DNA of 64,000 bases from Leptodontidium sp. MPI-SDFR-AT-0119 (taxonomy: Eukaryota > Ascomycota > Leotiomycetes > Helotiales > Leptodontidiaceae): assembly GCA_020726505.1 (NCBI GenBank), contig JAHLEZ010000019.1, forward strand, positions 620,001-684,000. The letters run 5' to 3'. Below are positions 45,682-57,221 of this stretch, piece by piece. Position numbers and translations under genes: made by a program. The first letter of the stretch is position 1. Each line of letters opens with the position of its first letter. The notes under the pieces were generated by a model. That model was not told the origin of the DNA. It was given only the letters and a program-made list of their open reading frames with translations, and searched no databases.

Positions 45682-46128
45682 GGAATCGAAAGGGGTGACG
45701 GTAGGAATGGAAGGTATTTTTGAACCACGATGACTGCTAGATCTTGAGGGGTTGGGAAATTAGCATTCTACACGTAAGTCCATACTTTGGTTGAGATCTG
45801 AGATATACCCTCGAGCCATGAAATGATTTGCAGGTGTTTTTGTGGTTTTGGTCCGGTACAGCAGACAATGGAAAACGAAATTCCGCGTTGAGGTTGACGT
45901 GATGATCGATGGTGGTGCCAGGGGTAAATTATAGCTCACCGCCTTGGGCAGAACATGGGAATCTGAGGGCTCGGGAGACAGAGACAGCGATGAGGAGGAT
46001 GAGAATCACACGCACCATAGGTGGTCAGCTCCTATTTAAATGCTACTAATTTCATAATCAATTAGGCTAGTAAGGTCCCGATCATGTACTAGATTCGTAA
46101 CAGTAGCATTCCTCCTAGGAATCGACCT
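45682..46128. other. 5' flank of the 2EXR gene
   Basis: Likely contains its promoter and first exon. No other feature seen. Confidence 0.4.
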
Positions 46129-47186
46129 TTAAACAACACCAGATTTCAAACTCGTCTCTAACTTTTTCTGTTTAGATTTTTTCTGGCGCAAAACCTTTTG
46201 TGCAAAGATCTGATCATGCATAAACATAAATAATATAAGAAAGATTAAGAGAGCAGAAACCACGGCGACAAGGATAAGAACGAGGACAGAGAACCAACGA
46301 CACACCTAACAAAATGCGTCCCAACTCCCCAAACCTCGAGGGGCGCTTTGCACTGCGAGTTCTACTTGCATGGCATTGAGCGCTGTGGATAGGAGTAAGA
46401 ATACAGTCAGGAATCGTGCTAGGAACCTGCCAAGATACTGATTCCATTGAGGGTAAATGTGATGATAGGTCAATCTCCCCAGCAAGAAGCGTGCAAACCA
46501 GTTCAAACGGGTCAAGCGCATCTCTCCATATTGGTATCGGGGCCTGACTCTATCATCACCAAGCTCTGCGAATGGAGCAATGAACTGTGCAAATCGCTCG
46601 TACGTGATGGGATTTTCCCCGTCATCGGTTGGTATAAGTCCCAGCTCCGTGCTCTGGGCTTTCCGAAAATCGATTTCGTATTTTATAAGGCAGGAGTACG
46701 TTCGCATGAAGCCAGCCGCGGCTTGCCACATCTCTTCGTCTGTTTTCTCGGCGTATTCCCAGAAGGCAGATGAGAGGAGGTATTTCGGGAGAGGCTTGAT
46801 AAATATCCGATCATAATGCCATACGAGGTGGAGATAGACATTCTCGGCAACGATAATGCTGCGGCCTCGAGCGGCTTGGAAGTGGAGCGGGGAGATGTGA
46901 GCATAGTCTGGTGTGATGGCCTTGGATAATGGTTAGCGTATGTAACTCATTAAGTCATTATCATACGAACCAGCCAAAGATACGGAGCTATCTTATCGAG
47001 ATTCGGAGCTAAAAGCGCTTCTCTGAGGTATTTCTTTAGAGGAGCGTTCTCGAGGGAAGTTCGACCTTGGCCAGGGAGGCAGTGCCAGTCGTCTTGACGA
47101 GCTCTACGGAGGCTGTTCTCGCCATCCGCCGATATGTAAATGGAGAGATCCTTGTTAAGTTCGATTTTGGTGTCAATTATGGGCAT
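46129..47186 (-). CDS. DUF6601 membrane protein with a premature stop
   Basis: Exon 1 (47186-46971) and exon 2 (46920-46129) join in phase 0 through a 50-bp intron containing CGCTAACC and ending CCAAG, for 335 residues if the stop is ignored. Recognised by the fungal DUF6601 pattern: LPGQGRTSLENAPLKKYL, APYLWLV, HISPLHFQAARGR, LHLVWHYDRIFIKPLPKYL, SSAFWEYA, then a helix (FLARFLTVFLLLSTALNAMQVELAV). A TAG at 46306-46308 comes just before a second helix (WFSVLVLILVAVVSALLIFLI) that continues in frame to TAA at 46129. Homologues have this second helix, so the stop (CAG to TAG would do) removes about 60 residues including one membrane segment. The truncated protein might still be made. Function of the family is unknown. 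Confidence 0.8.
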
Positions 47187-47614
47187 TGTCACCGTTCTCA
47201 CTAACTGAGGTCAGTTTAGGTGATAAAGAATTTCAACGTCAAACATTGTTATAAGACCTGCCTCAGCAGATGTTTTCTCAAGTGCGGCTGAAAAACTCTA
47301 CCAAAACACCAATAAGAAATCGTCTATAAGCGCCAACGACACGTCACCCCACAGATAATACCAGGACGCCTGTTCACCTTGTGAGACGATGTTCGAATCC
47401 CTCTTCACGTTTTAATAAGAACTTTTCGAGTCTAATACTTTCTGAATTGCCAACCTTCTTAGGTGTCATTCTACTGCCTCTTAAATAACGAAGTGGAGCT
47501 AGTCAGCTGGCCAGCTCAGCTCGTCCCCTCTTCAGCATTTCAATACGCCTTAACTACTGAATATTATACCAAATCAACCTCCTAGATCCTGATACCTACT
47601 TTGTCCTTGCCGCA
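47187..47614. other. promoter region between divergent genes
   Basis: The DUF6601 gene (minus) and the second NLR (plus) diverge from here. No repeat or further gene seen. Confidence 0.45.
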
Positions 47615-50600
47615 ATGGCTTCTTGGTTGGCGTATCATGCTTGGCGTTCCTTATGGCGTATTTTTGATTCGATACGGCGTTACAATTTCATAACGGGTTT
47701 TCTATTCGACTCGAGCAAAACCCATCGGTTGATCTCTAGTTCCCAACCGGAGTTACCATCAACTCCGTCACCTGTTTGTCTCTCTGCTACTTGCCTAGAT
47801 AACCCACACATTGACAATTTCGAGGCCATCCAGCTTCCAAGGCTTTATCCAGTATTCCCCACCGACGGGTCGAAAGGCGATACTACTGTAGAGTATGTTC
47901 TGTGTTTCGAATTAAAGACGTAGACTAATTTATACCTAGTATCATCGCAGTTCACGGCATTGAGACCATCTCTCCAAAAACATGGATCGCATATGAGCAG
48001 GACACGGAACCAAAGGGTCGTCCCTTCTACTGGCTCAAGGATGCCGACATGTTACCTTCAGTCATCAAGGGAGCTCAGATTTAAGTCTTTGACTACAACT
48101 CAAACTATTCGCATGATGCGCAGACAGTGCGTGTTAATAGTCTTGCCGCGACCTTGTTAAATTGTATCAAGGACAGATGCGACGATTTTGAGTCGAGAAA
48201 AATTGTCTTCATTAGATCCTGTTTTGGTGGTATTGTGGTTGCTAAGGTAAGAATATCTAAACATGAGCTGTTCTTGCGTTTGCTGCGCTCCGAACACTGC
48301 CAATCAATGCTCACGAGTAAAAACCCAGGCACTTTTAACCGCATCCCGCGAGGCGAAAGATAAACGCAAAAAGGCTGTGTTTAACCAGACCGCTAGTGTC
48401 ATATTTCTAGGATCACCTCTGCGAGGGACCAAAGCAGCAACTTTCGCGGGTTGGAAATTCGTTTTTGGAATTCTGGACCCTACCCAGGAGTCCTCATGCA
48501 CGCTTCTTGACGACTTAAAAGCGAACTCTAGCAGACTAGAAAATCTAATGGCAGAATTCGGAAAATTGACAGTGCAAAGTCCGATACAAGCGGGAATGGA
48601 GATACGGTGCTTTTATGAAACCCGAAAAACTCAGGTGTTCAATTCGATCAGTCGGAAGTCGCTAATCAAACCTGAGGAAATGCTTGTAAGTCTTATAGCC
48701 CGCTACGAATATGATTGGCACTAAATGTTATAAAGTTAGTAGATAAAGTCTCCGCTTGTTTAGATTGCCACGAGCACATCCCGCTCGACGTGCGTCACGC
48801 AATGATGAACAAATATCGAGGTCCTGAGGACCCGAACTTCAAGCTCGTGGCCGGTAGAATCAAGGACATAGTAGATAAGATCCACACTGATCGATCATTG
48901 ACACGTGAGGAACAAAAGTATATGCAGGCACTTTCTTTCCCCTACCAGGATCAGAAGGATGTGAACCGAGAACGAGTAGATGGAACATGTGAATAGTTCC
49001 TCCAACACCAAATGTTTCTTGCATGGCGCCAAGAAACCACGGCAAATCTTCTCTGGGTTACTGCAGGTCCAAGGTGCAGTAAATCAGTTCTCTCCAAGGC
49101 CCTAGTGAATGAGGGATTACTCCATTCCGAGAAGCCAGATACGAAGACGGCAGCAATGTGCTACTTCTTCTTCAAAGACGATACAGTGCGCGGGAGCGGG
49201 GTCAATACGCTCCGCTCTATACTTCATCAGCTGTTTAAGCAGAAGCCATGGCTAATTATAAATGCAATACCAGATTGGCAGGTGTACGGGCCGAATCTTC
49301 CTTTCGGAAAGTTGTGGGATATTCTTATCAAGGCTATCGCAGATACCAATGCTGGCCCTGTGATATGCGTCTTCGATGCGCTTGACGAATGCGAACCGTC
49401 GGAGAGAAAGCTCTTGATCAAATATATCAGCAGTTTCCATCGCGCCTCAATTGCGACCAGCTCGAAACTCAAGCTCATTGTCACCAGCCGGCCATTTCAC
49501 GAACTAGAGATAGAGTTTAAAGTTGACGATTTGCCATCAATCCACCTCGAAGGAAATGAAATGTCAGAAAGAATTAGTAAAGAGGTTGACCTTGTGATCA
49601 GCCATGAGATTTCTCGCATTAGCGACGCCCGCCGGCCTCCACTTGACGGTAAAACCAAGGCCGGACTCATACAGCATCTTAAAGACCAGAACAACCGAAC
49701 TTATCTCTGGGTGTATTTGATACTCCACGAGATATCAAAGTCGCTCGAGTCAACGGAACGGAAGTTATTACGACTTCTAAGTACAATACCCCTTTCTGTT
49801 GACGAGGCATACGAGAAGATCTTGAATAGAGCTACGGATCCAATCCAAGCCAGAAGGGTGTTATGTCTTATTCTGGCAGCAGAGAGACCGCTGACCTTGA
49901 AAGAGATGAATATTGCTCTCGAGATACTGGATATGAAAGAAAGGGGCGACAAGTGTACCTCGGAGGACGACCTTGAGTTGGATAACGAGGAATCATTTCG
50001 GAAAAAGATCGAAAATCTCTGTGGCCTGTTCGTCAGTATTCTTGGTCAAAAGATATACCTAATTCACCAAACGGCCAAAGAGTTTCTTACTAACAACAAC
50101 GGCAACACCAACCCTCGGAGTCCTTCGTGTTGGAAGCATACATTTACGGTAGAAACCTCGCATTTAGAGGCGCTGAAAGCGTGCCTGTGGTACCTTCAAC
50201 TTGAATTTCGAGGCATTGCACTTGATTCGCGAAAGGACCTTAGGTATTCTCCGTTTGCCCAAGATCGCCTTGCCCGAGATCACCCTCTCCTCTCATACGC
50301 ATCAATAAATTAGACATTCCACTTCCAACAAGCCGGAAAGAAAGCCGACAAAGGGCTAGGAGGGGGTGCGCTCCAACTCTGCAATACTACGTCCCAGAGG
50401 TTCTTATTATGGTTCCGGGTATTTAAATATCACCGATATGTCGTTCTACCAGACGAAGCGAGCAGTGACTTGATAATTGCATGTTATTTTGGTCTTACAA
50501 CCGCTGTACAACTTCTAGTCGAGGCGAACTCTAATACCAACGTTAAGAACAACTACGGTCGGACCCCGCTCTCGTGGGCTGCTTATAACGGGCACGAGGC

Positions 50601-51108
50601 AGTTATTAAGCTGCTGCTCGATACCGGCAAGGCCGACGCCGATACTAAGGACAACGACGGTTGGACACCGCTTTCGTGGGCTGCTTATAACGGGTACGAG
50701 GCAGTCGTTAAGTTGCTGCTCAAAGCTAAAGCCGACGTTGAGTTGGAGGATGAAGGCGGTCGTACGCCACTATCGTGGGCCGCCGAGAATAGGCACGAGG
50801 CTGTCGTTAAGCAGCTGCTGGAGGCTAATGCTAGTATCGAGTCGAAAGATAAAGGCGGTCGTACGCCATTATCGTGGGCTGCCGGGAATAGGCACGAGGC
50901 TGTTGTTAAGCAACTGCTCGAGGCCAAAGCCGACATCGAGTCAAGGGAGTACGATCCCGGTCGAACGGCGCTGACGTGGGCCGTCGAGAGAGGGGATCCG
51001 GCCGTCATCAAGCTGTTGCAGTCCACGACTACGAACTCTTCACACTCTTCACACTCTTCGCAACCCGACCACCTACCACCTACCACCCCACCCCCCAATT
51101 CCCTTTAG
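47615..51108 (+). pseudogene. NLR with SesB-like hydrolase, NACHT and ankyrin repeats, broken
   Basis: Exons 47615-47892, 47940-48246, 48329-48685 and 48736-51108 total 1105 codons. The N-terminal domain resembles the SesB/lipase-like alpha/beta-hydrolase of fungal NLRs: IIAVHGIE, KTWIAYEQD, FDYNSN, then VFIRSCFGGIVVAKA where the nucleophile elbow GHSLGG is expected, then FLGSPLRGTK. After an HET-like linker (CLDCHEHIP, NKYRGPEDPNF) comes NACHT: Walker A reads AGPRCSKS instead of GPGCGKS, Walker B VICVFDALDEC is intact. About six ankyrin repeats (GRTPLSWAA.NGHEAV.KLLL) follow, then a Ser/Pro tail. Stops lie at 48082-48084, 48994-48996 and 50311-50313; the last two fall at positions where relatives have Trp. 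Stops and both Walker A changes are C to T or G to A. The elbow serine is replaced by Cys, with neighbours also altered. Dead by several criteria. Confidence 0.85.
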
Positions 51109-51671
51109 GCAGATTTTAACTAGGTTTTTCTGAATGTTCTTTGCTTTGAAAGCAACCTGATTTCCTATTCAGAGATAAGTATCAAGTGAAGTCCACAGCG
51201 TGAAGTCATTGTGGTGTAGATGACGTAATTCGAAGTACTCACGTGCAGTGAGTTACTGCATTTCAACAGGTTTGCCGGTTCCAGCGACTCTCTAAAACCC
51301 CCTACAAGCCCTGGGCCAATTTAGTAAAAGCTTCGTGACAAGGGCGATATGGGGCTGTGCAGGTTTAACCTGTGTGCGCATTCGAAGAAGCAGAAACCGA
51401 TTCTACAAGCGACTGTACACTACAACTGGATCCCTTGTACAATAGCATAGAAGACGCTGGCACGTGCTGACTTTCAGGGGTCGTGGTTGCTAAATTACGG
51501 GACCCTCTAGCATTATATGCCTGGAGGGCGTTGGGAGCTCAGGTGGCCGAAAACTGTCTATGAAGCTATATGCTCGTTGAAAGATATATACAGGAAAAGG
51601 TGATAAAGACAAACTGAACATGCAAAGGACCAATTGAGAAGTCACAAAAATGATGCATGCAGACTACTATT
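51109..51671. other. intergenic with a dispersed-repeat copy
   Basis: No gene. At 51505-51549 a segment (CTCTAGCATT..GCCTGGAGGGCGT) matches 19137-19174 at most positions, suggesting a short mobile-element remnant. Confidence 0.5.
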
Positions 51672-52706
51672 CTAGGCCTCACATCCCAGCACAGGCTCGC
51701 TAAGCTCAACAGCCACAACCTTTCCACCGTGCGAAGTGGCATTGGCAACCATAGGAGGGAGGCCGTTTGTGCTAACGTAGAGCACTGTTCGGTCTGCTTT
51801 CGTTCTGCCAAAAGCCGCGCTCGTAGCTCCCGCGACCGCAGTCTCGTTCCTACCGCCAGCAACGGCTGTAACATTTCCACCTGGCGTGACTTTGTACAGT
51901 GTGTTTACTGGGTTCGCCCCGATGTAAGCAGTGCCATCTGGTTGAATGGCAAAGTCATCGCCGGGGAACCCGGAAGCAACAACGGTGTATGGGCCTGCCG
52001 CGGTGACCGAGGGGTGGCCGTCCTTCGACGGGGTGATAGAGAGTTCAACCTTGCAAAAGACTGTTTTGATGGTGTTGGTGTAGTAGAGAGTCTTGGACAA
52101 AGCGTTGTACCGGATGCCATTGATTCCAGCTTGTGGCTCCGCAGGATTGGCTGTGGTGTTTGCACCTGCAGCTGGTGCCAGGACTGTTGTGAAGTTCGAA
52201 GTTGTTGGGTCGACGTGGTAGATCTTTCCAATCCCAGTATCTGTGATCAAGAGAGTTGCATTCTTACGGCCTCTCGGGATTGCGGTCATGCCATTGAGGA
52301 ACGCCGCTTGAGGGAAATCAACGATCTTCGACACAACAGGCTCTTTCGATCGAAAGTTCACCGACCAAGTAGAGAATGTGCCAGGAACGAGAGTTGCGCC
52401 TCGTGTCCAGTTTCCAGCTACTACTGCGAATACATCTGGAGAGAACTCGGTGATACCGAAGAGGGAGGTCGCTCCAGGAATGGTGACAGATGTTGGCACC
52501 GATTGATCTGAGGTAGGGTCGAATTGGAACAGAAGCGGCTGACTGACACCAGTCGCAAGAATTTTTCCATTCCAACGCACTGCGATATTCTCCAACTCGA
52601 TGCCTGTGTCGACCTGGAATAGTGTCTTTATTTCCAAAGCAGACGCTGGAAGAGTAGCGAGTGTCGCCAAAAGGTAAAGGGGCTGAAAGACTGCGGAAAT
52701 TCTCAT
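51672..52706 (-). CDS. secreted SMP-30-like beta-propeller (hetero-Diels-Alderase-like)
   Basis: A single-exon frame of 344 residues from the ATG at 52706, chosen because it opens a signal peptide (MRISAVFQPLYLLATLATLPASA); the open frame extends further upstream without purpose. The rest is a six-bladed propeller pattern of the SMP-30/gluconolactonase-like fold: ENIAVRWNGKILATGVSQP, GITEFSPDVFAVVAGNW, FLNGMTAIPRGR, LLITDTGIGKIYHVD, GINGIRYNALSKTLYYTNT, DDFAIQPDGTAYIGANPVNTLYKV. This subgroup includes fungal proteins assigned as hetero-Diels-Alderases in tropolone sesquiterpenoid and related pathways, but most members are uncharacterised. The gene looks intact. No terpene or polyketide synthase is in the window, so a pathway role cannot be inferred from neighbours. 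Confidence 0.85.
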   Translation of the reverse strand: MRISAVFQPLYLLATLATLPASALEIKTLFQVDTGIELENIAVRWNGKILATGVSQPLLFQFDPTSDQSVPTSVTIPGATSLFGITEFSPDVFAVVAGNWTRGATLVPGTFSTWSVNFRSKEPVVSKIVDFPQAAFLNGMTAIPRGRKNATLLITDTGIGKIYHVDPTTSNFTTVLAPAAGANTTANPAEPQAGINGIRYNALSKTLYYTNTIKTVFCKVELSITPSKDGHPSVTAAGPYTVVASGFPGDDFAIQPDGTAYIGANPVNTLYKVTPGGNVTAVAGGRNETAVAGATSAAFGRTKADRTVLYVSTNGLPPMVANATSHGGKVVAVELSEPVLGCEA

Positions 52707-53331
52707 TTTGGAATCTGTTGAAACATCGAAAGTTTGAGAGATCAGACGATTCGCTTTTATCCTGATACTGGCGCGAATTTCAGGAGATAAGTAGGTGCTG
52801 CAGTCTGCCCTCCCTGGGGTGGCGATCAACAACCCCGCCGGATCATTTTAATCTGGGGGCTCGCACCGAATGCGAACTTTCTCAAGATGCGACGAGGTCA
52901 ACTCTTGGCCACTTTAAATAGGATTTGGCCAAGTGACGCCATGACGAGTTAATCTCAAGATCTATTCGATCTTAAAAAAATATAGTCAGGCCCTGTAGGC
53001 TGCTGTGGCGTCTTCACTGGGATACCGCCAGGGGGCCTGGCAGCTTTCCGTTCCAGTTGCACGGGCAAATTTCCAGAGGGAAGTTGATTCTTCCAAACAG
53101 GACTACCGATGCATTGTGGGCAAGGAAGATACCATGTAATGGGGGATTCGAAGTGACGGTTTCGATCAGCGATTGCTTAGCGTAGTATTTTGATGAAGTT
53201 CGTGGAGGGTAGGCACACGCAAGGCTTCCTTTCTGGGTGTTTAATAGGCTCCCATCATCCTACCAAATCAATCAGCAACAGAAATTTGGGGCTATGCTTA
53301 CAGCCAAGTTGAAAAATAAGTCAGAGAGATA
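52707..53331. other. intergenic
   Basis: Promoter side of the propeller gene and 3' flank of the regulator gene. No feature beyond short open frames. Confidence 0.4.
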
Positions 53332-55624
53332 TTAGACGTAGAGAAAGACTACGCACCAATCGGTATTGTCCTCAAACATCGTTTGCCAGAAACTATCGTC
53401 TGGCGCAATCGAAAAATTATCTAAACCAAAACCTGGCATTTCGGAACCGAAATTTGATTGTGCAAATTCGATTCCAACTTCTGAATGGTGTCGCGGTGCA
53501 CAACTTCCATGGTCAGGATTTTCAGACAGTGGTCTCACCACTGGTCTCCCGCGAGCCTTGACGCGACGCAGCTGTTGCACGAATCTATCGAAGACTTCGT
53601 TCTCGCCGTGGGGTATGCGACGTTGTGAAATGGCTTCGAATTTTCCAATTACACGATCGAGGGTATTTAAACAGTCGAGTTCATCGTGGACATGTTGATT
53701 ATCCCATCCATCCATCTTGTAAACTGCGAGCTTGGCCCCAAGCATGAGAACATAACCGGCAAAGATCCATCTGAAGTAGGCGAAGCTTGTTGCGAAGTAG
53801 GATTTTTGCGAGAACTGCGTGTCAAAGAACTTTTTGACAGTTATAAGGCATTTATACAGAAGGTTCAGATGGTAACCTTTGTCGAAGGCCGTATGGAATG
53901 ACCGATATAGGCTGACTTCGAAAATTGATATTTCAGCCATCTGCAGAAGAGATCAGCTTCGTGTGCTTCAAGAATTGCTCGCAATGGGCCAGTAACTAGG
54001 ACTGAATCCACAAGACACATAGGGAACTGACCTGGTAACAAAGTAAAAATGTATCTAGAAGATCATGTTAACTCTCACCAAGGCAGAAACGAAACAGGTC
54101 CTTACAGTCTTGACTTGTATCCGATGCCATACTTTTGTTGATATTCTCAAGTTCACTATGCAGTGACTGAATAAACATTTTGACGGGAGCAGTGCTCAGT
54201 CCCAGATTTGGATCCGTGAAAGCTGTACTGATTTTTAGGACGACATTTTGAACCGATACTAGCGGGAAAATGAGCAGATCGGTTTCGTATTCTTGCAATT
54301 GTGTGAGAGTTCTACAGATATGGTCGAGATGTTGAGTGTACTGTATTGGCTCATTCCGTCTGCAACTTGAGGTCGTTCTGATGAAATGAGCCAACTTGCG
54401 ATTAATTAAAGGTGGAACAGAGATATTCGTACATTGCTGAGAGAAAGAAGCAGCCAGCGAGAGCCCTCCATTCCTCTAAAGTCCTAGAAGTCACCGACGA
54501 GTCTTCTGGTTCGTATTGCTGTTGTGTAACGCCATCCGGTCCATCCAACCAGATCTTGGGGCGACCCTTGGGTGTATGCGTTCGATGATAACCAAGATTC
54601 ACGGACAAAGTCCTGGCTAGGGAAAGCAAGTTCAAAACCTGAGGATTCGATACAGAATGATAATGATACCTTGGATGTTTTATGTAAGTAATCAGATATA
54701 GAAAGCAATAGTAGTATTCTCAGGAGGAAGAAATCAAGATTCCAAAATGAGAAGACTCACCAAGTAAGATGCACAAGTAATGCTTGAAGCAGGTCTAAGC
54801 TCTTCTCGGCCCTGAGCAAGATCCTCGAAGCAAACTCTTCCATCAATTTCCACCCAAGTGCTTCTTGACGCAAGGCATTGTGATACGATGCAGCTGTCAT
54901 GACAGCTTTCCACAGCATTGGCCGTTCTCGACGGAGGCTCTCTGAGGTGGCATCTGTTGGAATGACAACAAAAGGAAGCTGACTGGCCTGTTGTGTCCTG
55001 TACTCGAGAAGCAGAAAGGAGGCTTCCCGATTTTCAAATTCAAAATTGTACACCTGTGGTTGAGCAACGTAGATGTCGTACGGAAGCGGGGCTGATGAAG
55101 ACGCCGCGGCAAAGTCGGGCAGTGGAAAGGTAGATGACTGCATATCTATGATTCTATTTGTCGTGTTTGATGTGATCCGTGGGTGGTGAGTTATTGGTGG
55201 GGACTTTGGTGGGGATGATGAGAGGCCCGATCGATGTTCCTCACGAGTCTCCCCACGATTCGGCCCGCTCAGAAGTGTCACAAGAGTGTCGAGCTTTTGC
55301 TCCAATTGAGCTACATGACTGCACAAGATTATGAGCATATGATCAGGTAAATTACGAAGTATCTCACGTTGGCCGCTTCCGCGAAGGCGTTAAAGCTGGC
55401 TGACAGACTTTGTCCAAACGGTGACATCTATCCAGAATCAGTGCTTTAAACTCGAGAAAGTGGCTCATGGAATACCGTTGGCATTTCCCCTTTTGTGTAT
55501 TTGGTACACATTTGACCTTTGCCTTCACGCATGTACCACAGGCTCTGATTCCCATTTGCCTGATACCCATGAAGCCCGTCCTGGCGTGGACCCCCGATGG
55601 CCCGTCTATTTCCATCGCTGACAT
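53332..55624 (-). CDS. Zn2Cys6 fungal transcription factor, possibly broken
   Basis: From the ATG at 55624 (MSAMEIDGPSG) the first exon holds the binuclear zinc cluster: RACGTCVKAKVKC, then KCQR, a 48-bp in-frame intron, CHRLDKVCQ, followed by the basic SRKR. Exon 2 (55318-54761) starts HVAQLEQKLDTL, the short coiled-coil dimerisation helix, then a disordered linker. Exon 3 starts at 54669. The later part (LLSLARTLSVNLGYHR, EWRALAGCFFLSAMYEY, DHICRTL, ISIFEVSLYRSF) is the fungal transcription-factor middle-homology region. The exon 3/4 border near 54420-54400 could not be placed in frame. A TAA at 54068-54070 lies in continuous family-like sequence; an intron covering it would be only 24 bp, so a nonsense change is more likely. 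The gene would be a sequence-specific nuclear regulator; targets unknown. Confidence 0.7.
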
Positions 55625-56687
55625 ATTTGTCCGTTCTTCAAAATAAAAGAGCTTCAGTACCAGACTTCCCGTATCTAAAACTTGGGACCGGATGTCCGTC
55701 TTGTGTGAGGGCTGATGGGAGTTTTTCAGATTTGCATGCAGAGCGGGTTCGAGACGTCGACAATAAAGCGGGATCGGCGATCCGTTTCCGCTCGGACGAT
55801 GACTGATCATTCTTATAAATGAAGATGGTTGCAAACACATTGAAACCATGAAAATTAGTCTGTGAGGGCAGAAGCCAATAGTACCATAATAATGCGCTTT
55901 TTAATTCAATAATCCCCTTTCTCCGTTGCCAGTGAAGGATAATTGTTGCCCATGGACAGCCAAATGCTGCTGAAAGAAGCCTCAGTCACGTGTCTAATCT
56001 AGCTCCTTTAGGATTATGACGTTTTTGGCTTTTCTGAGATCTCCATCATTTATCAATGTCCGGCAAACCTCAAGCCTTCTCATCACCAAGCTTTGACGCG
56101 TCAAGGCCGTCCTGAGAGGTGTTCGCCGATTCCGATAAGTTCCGCACTCTTGGGTCTACAGGAGATAAGTCCTTGACAATCTATTCAAGTCTTCTAGTTC
56201 CAGTTCGGTCGATTTCGCCACCTCGTCGGCATTTTTATTCGACTTAACAGCCTTCTCCTGCCATTGTACAAATGGATATCTTGTGAAAGTGCAACCTGCA
56301 AAATGTAAGACAGCACAGATACAGGAAATGCTTCATAATTTGGTCCCATGGTACTTTTGCCTCGGCTCGGTAGGACTTCTCCTTGCTAATCGGAGAGGGC
56401 GATAAATAAATGGTTCCAGATGAGGTAGTACACCGAGTCAATGATGCAGAATGAACAGATCGGTCAGAATGAGAACATTTGTCACTCCCGTCAAATGCCA
56501 GGACAGTTATTAGTATCACTTCTGGCCTTGAATGTCCCGCAAATGAGGCCGAAATACATAAGACCAGGTTGTTCATCCATGTTCTCCTTCTGTATTCGCA
56601 GTCTACTGGTCTGTTTCTATCCACCCGCATTCCTATCATAGCAAATTATCTCTCGAACTCAAAAAACTCTTCTAATCTTTGTTCAAA
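55625..56687. other. intergenic
   Basis: About 1 kb separating divergent genes. No credible coding region. The last 60 bp before the HsbA ATG are A/C/T-rich leader-like sequence. Confidence 0.45.
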
Positions 56688-57221
56688 ATGCTTGCGATCA
56701 AGTACCTGCTGGTTTTCATCCCCGCCACACTTGCGCTCATCTCCAAGCGCGATTTCGGTACTATTGTCAATGACATGGCAAGCATTGACAGCAAAGTAAA
56801 AATCCTCACCACCACAATCCAAAACTGGTCATCTTCAAATGGCCTCGGTCTTCTCGGCGCATCTCCTATCCTCACGGCTTCGGAAGCTCTCAAATCCACC
56901 ACCCGCACAGCAACGATTCATGCGGAGCAATTGCCCCAGCTTACCGTAGAGCAGTCGAACGATTTAGGCGCTCTTATCAGCATCCTCAAGACGCATACGT
57001 CTGATTTGCTTGTTGCAATGAAGGACAAGAAGAAGGACTTCACCGATATTGGAGCTCTGATGATCGCGAGGAATGAAATTTCTTCGTTGACGACCACCCA
57101 AGACCAGTATTCCACTTCTCTCATCAACGTTACGCCAGATGTCAACAAGGCCAAGGGAGAGCAAGACAAGGCGGCCTTTGATGCCATTTTTGCCGATGCT
57201 GCTCAGTACTACAGCACTTGA
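56688..57221 (+). CDS. HsbA-domain secreted protein
   Basis: A single-exon frame of 177 residues. The start at 56688 begins a signal peptide (MLAIKYLLVFIPATLALISKR, with a KR processing-like site). The mature part is all-helical in character and matches the hydrophobic surface-binding protein A family: a DFGTIVNDMASIDSKVKILT start, LTVEQSNDLGALISILK in the middle and DAIFADAAQYYS at the end. HsbA-type proteins are secreted, bind hydrophobic surfaces and were first described in Aspergillus as recruiters of polymer-degrading esterase; relatives act as cell-wall galactomannoproteins. Length, lack of cysteine and absence of introns are normal. No sign of damage. Neighbours do not inform on its role. 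Confidence 0.88.
   Translation: MLAIKYLLVFIPATLALISKRDFGTIVNDMASIDSKVKILTTTIQNWSSSNGLGLLGASPILTASEALKSTTRTATIHAEQLPQLTVEQSNDLGALISILKTHTSDLLVAMKDKKKDFTDIGALMIARNEISSLTTTQDQYSTSLINVTPDVNKAKGEQDKAAFDAIFADAAQYYST

Noticed and set aside
51657..52511. 284-codon plus frame
   Set aside because: Antisense to the propeller gene, which has signal peptide and blade motifs.
54046..54071. 24-bp intron in the Zn2Cys6 gene
   Set aside because: GT and AG ends exist but the length is below what fungal splicing is known to accept; a nonsense codon is the simpler reading.
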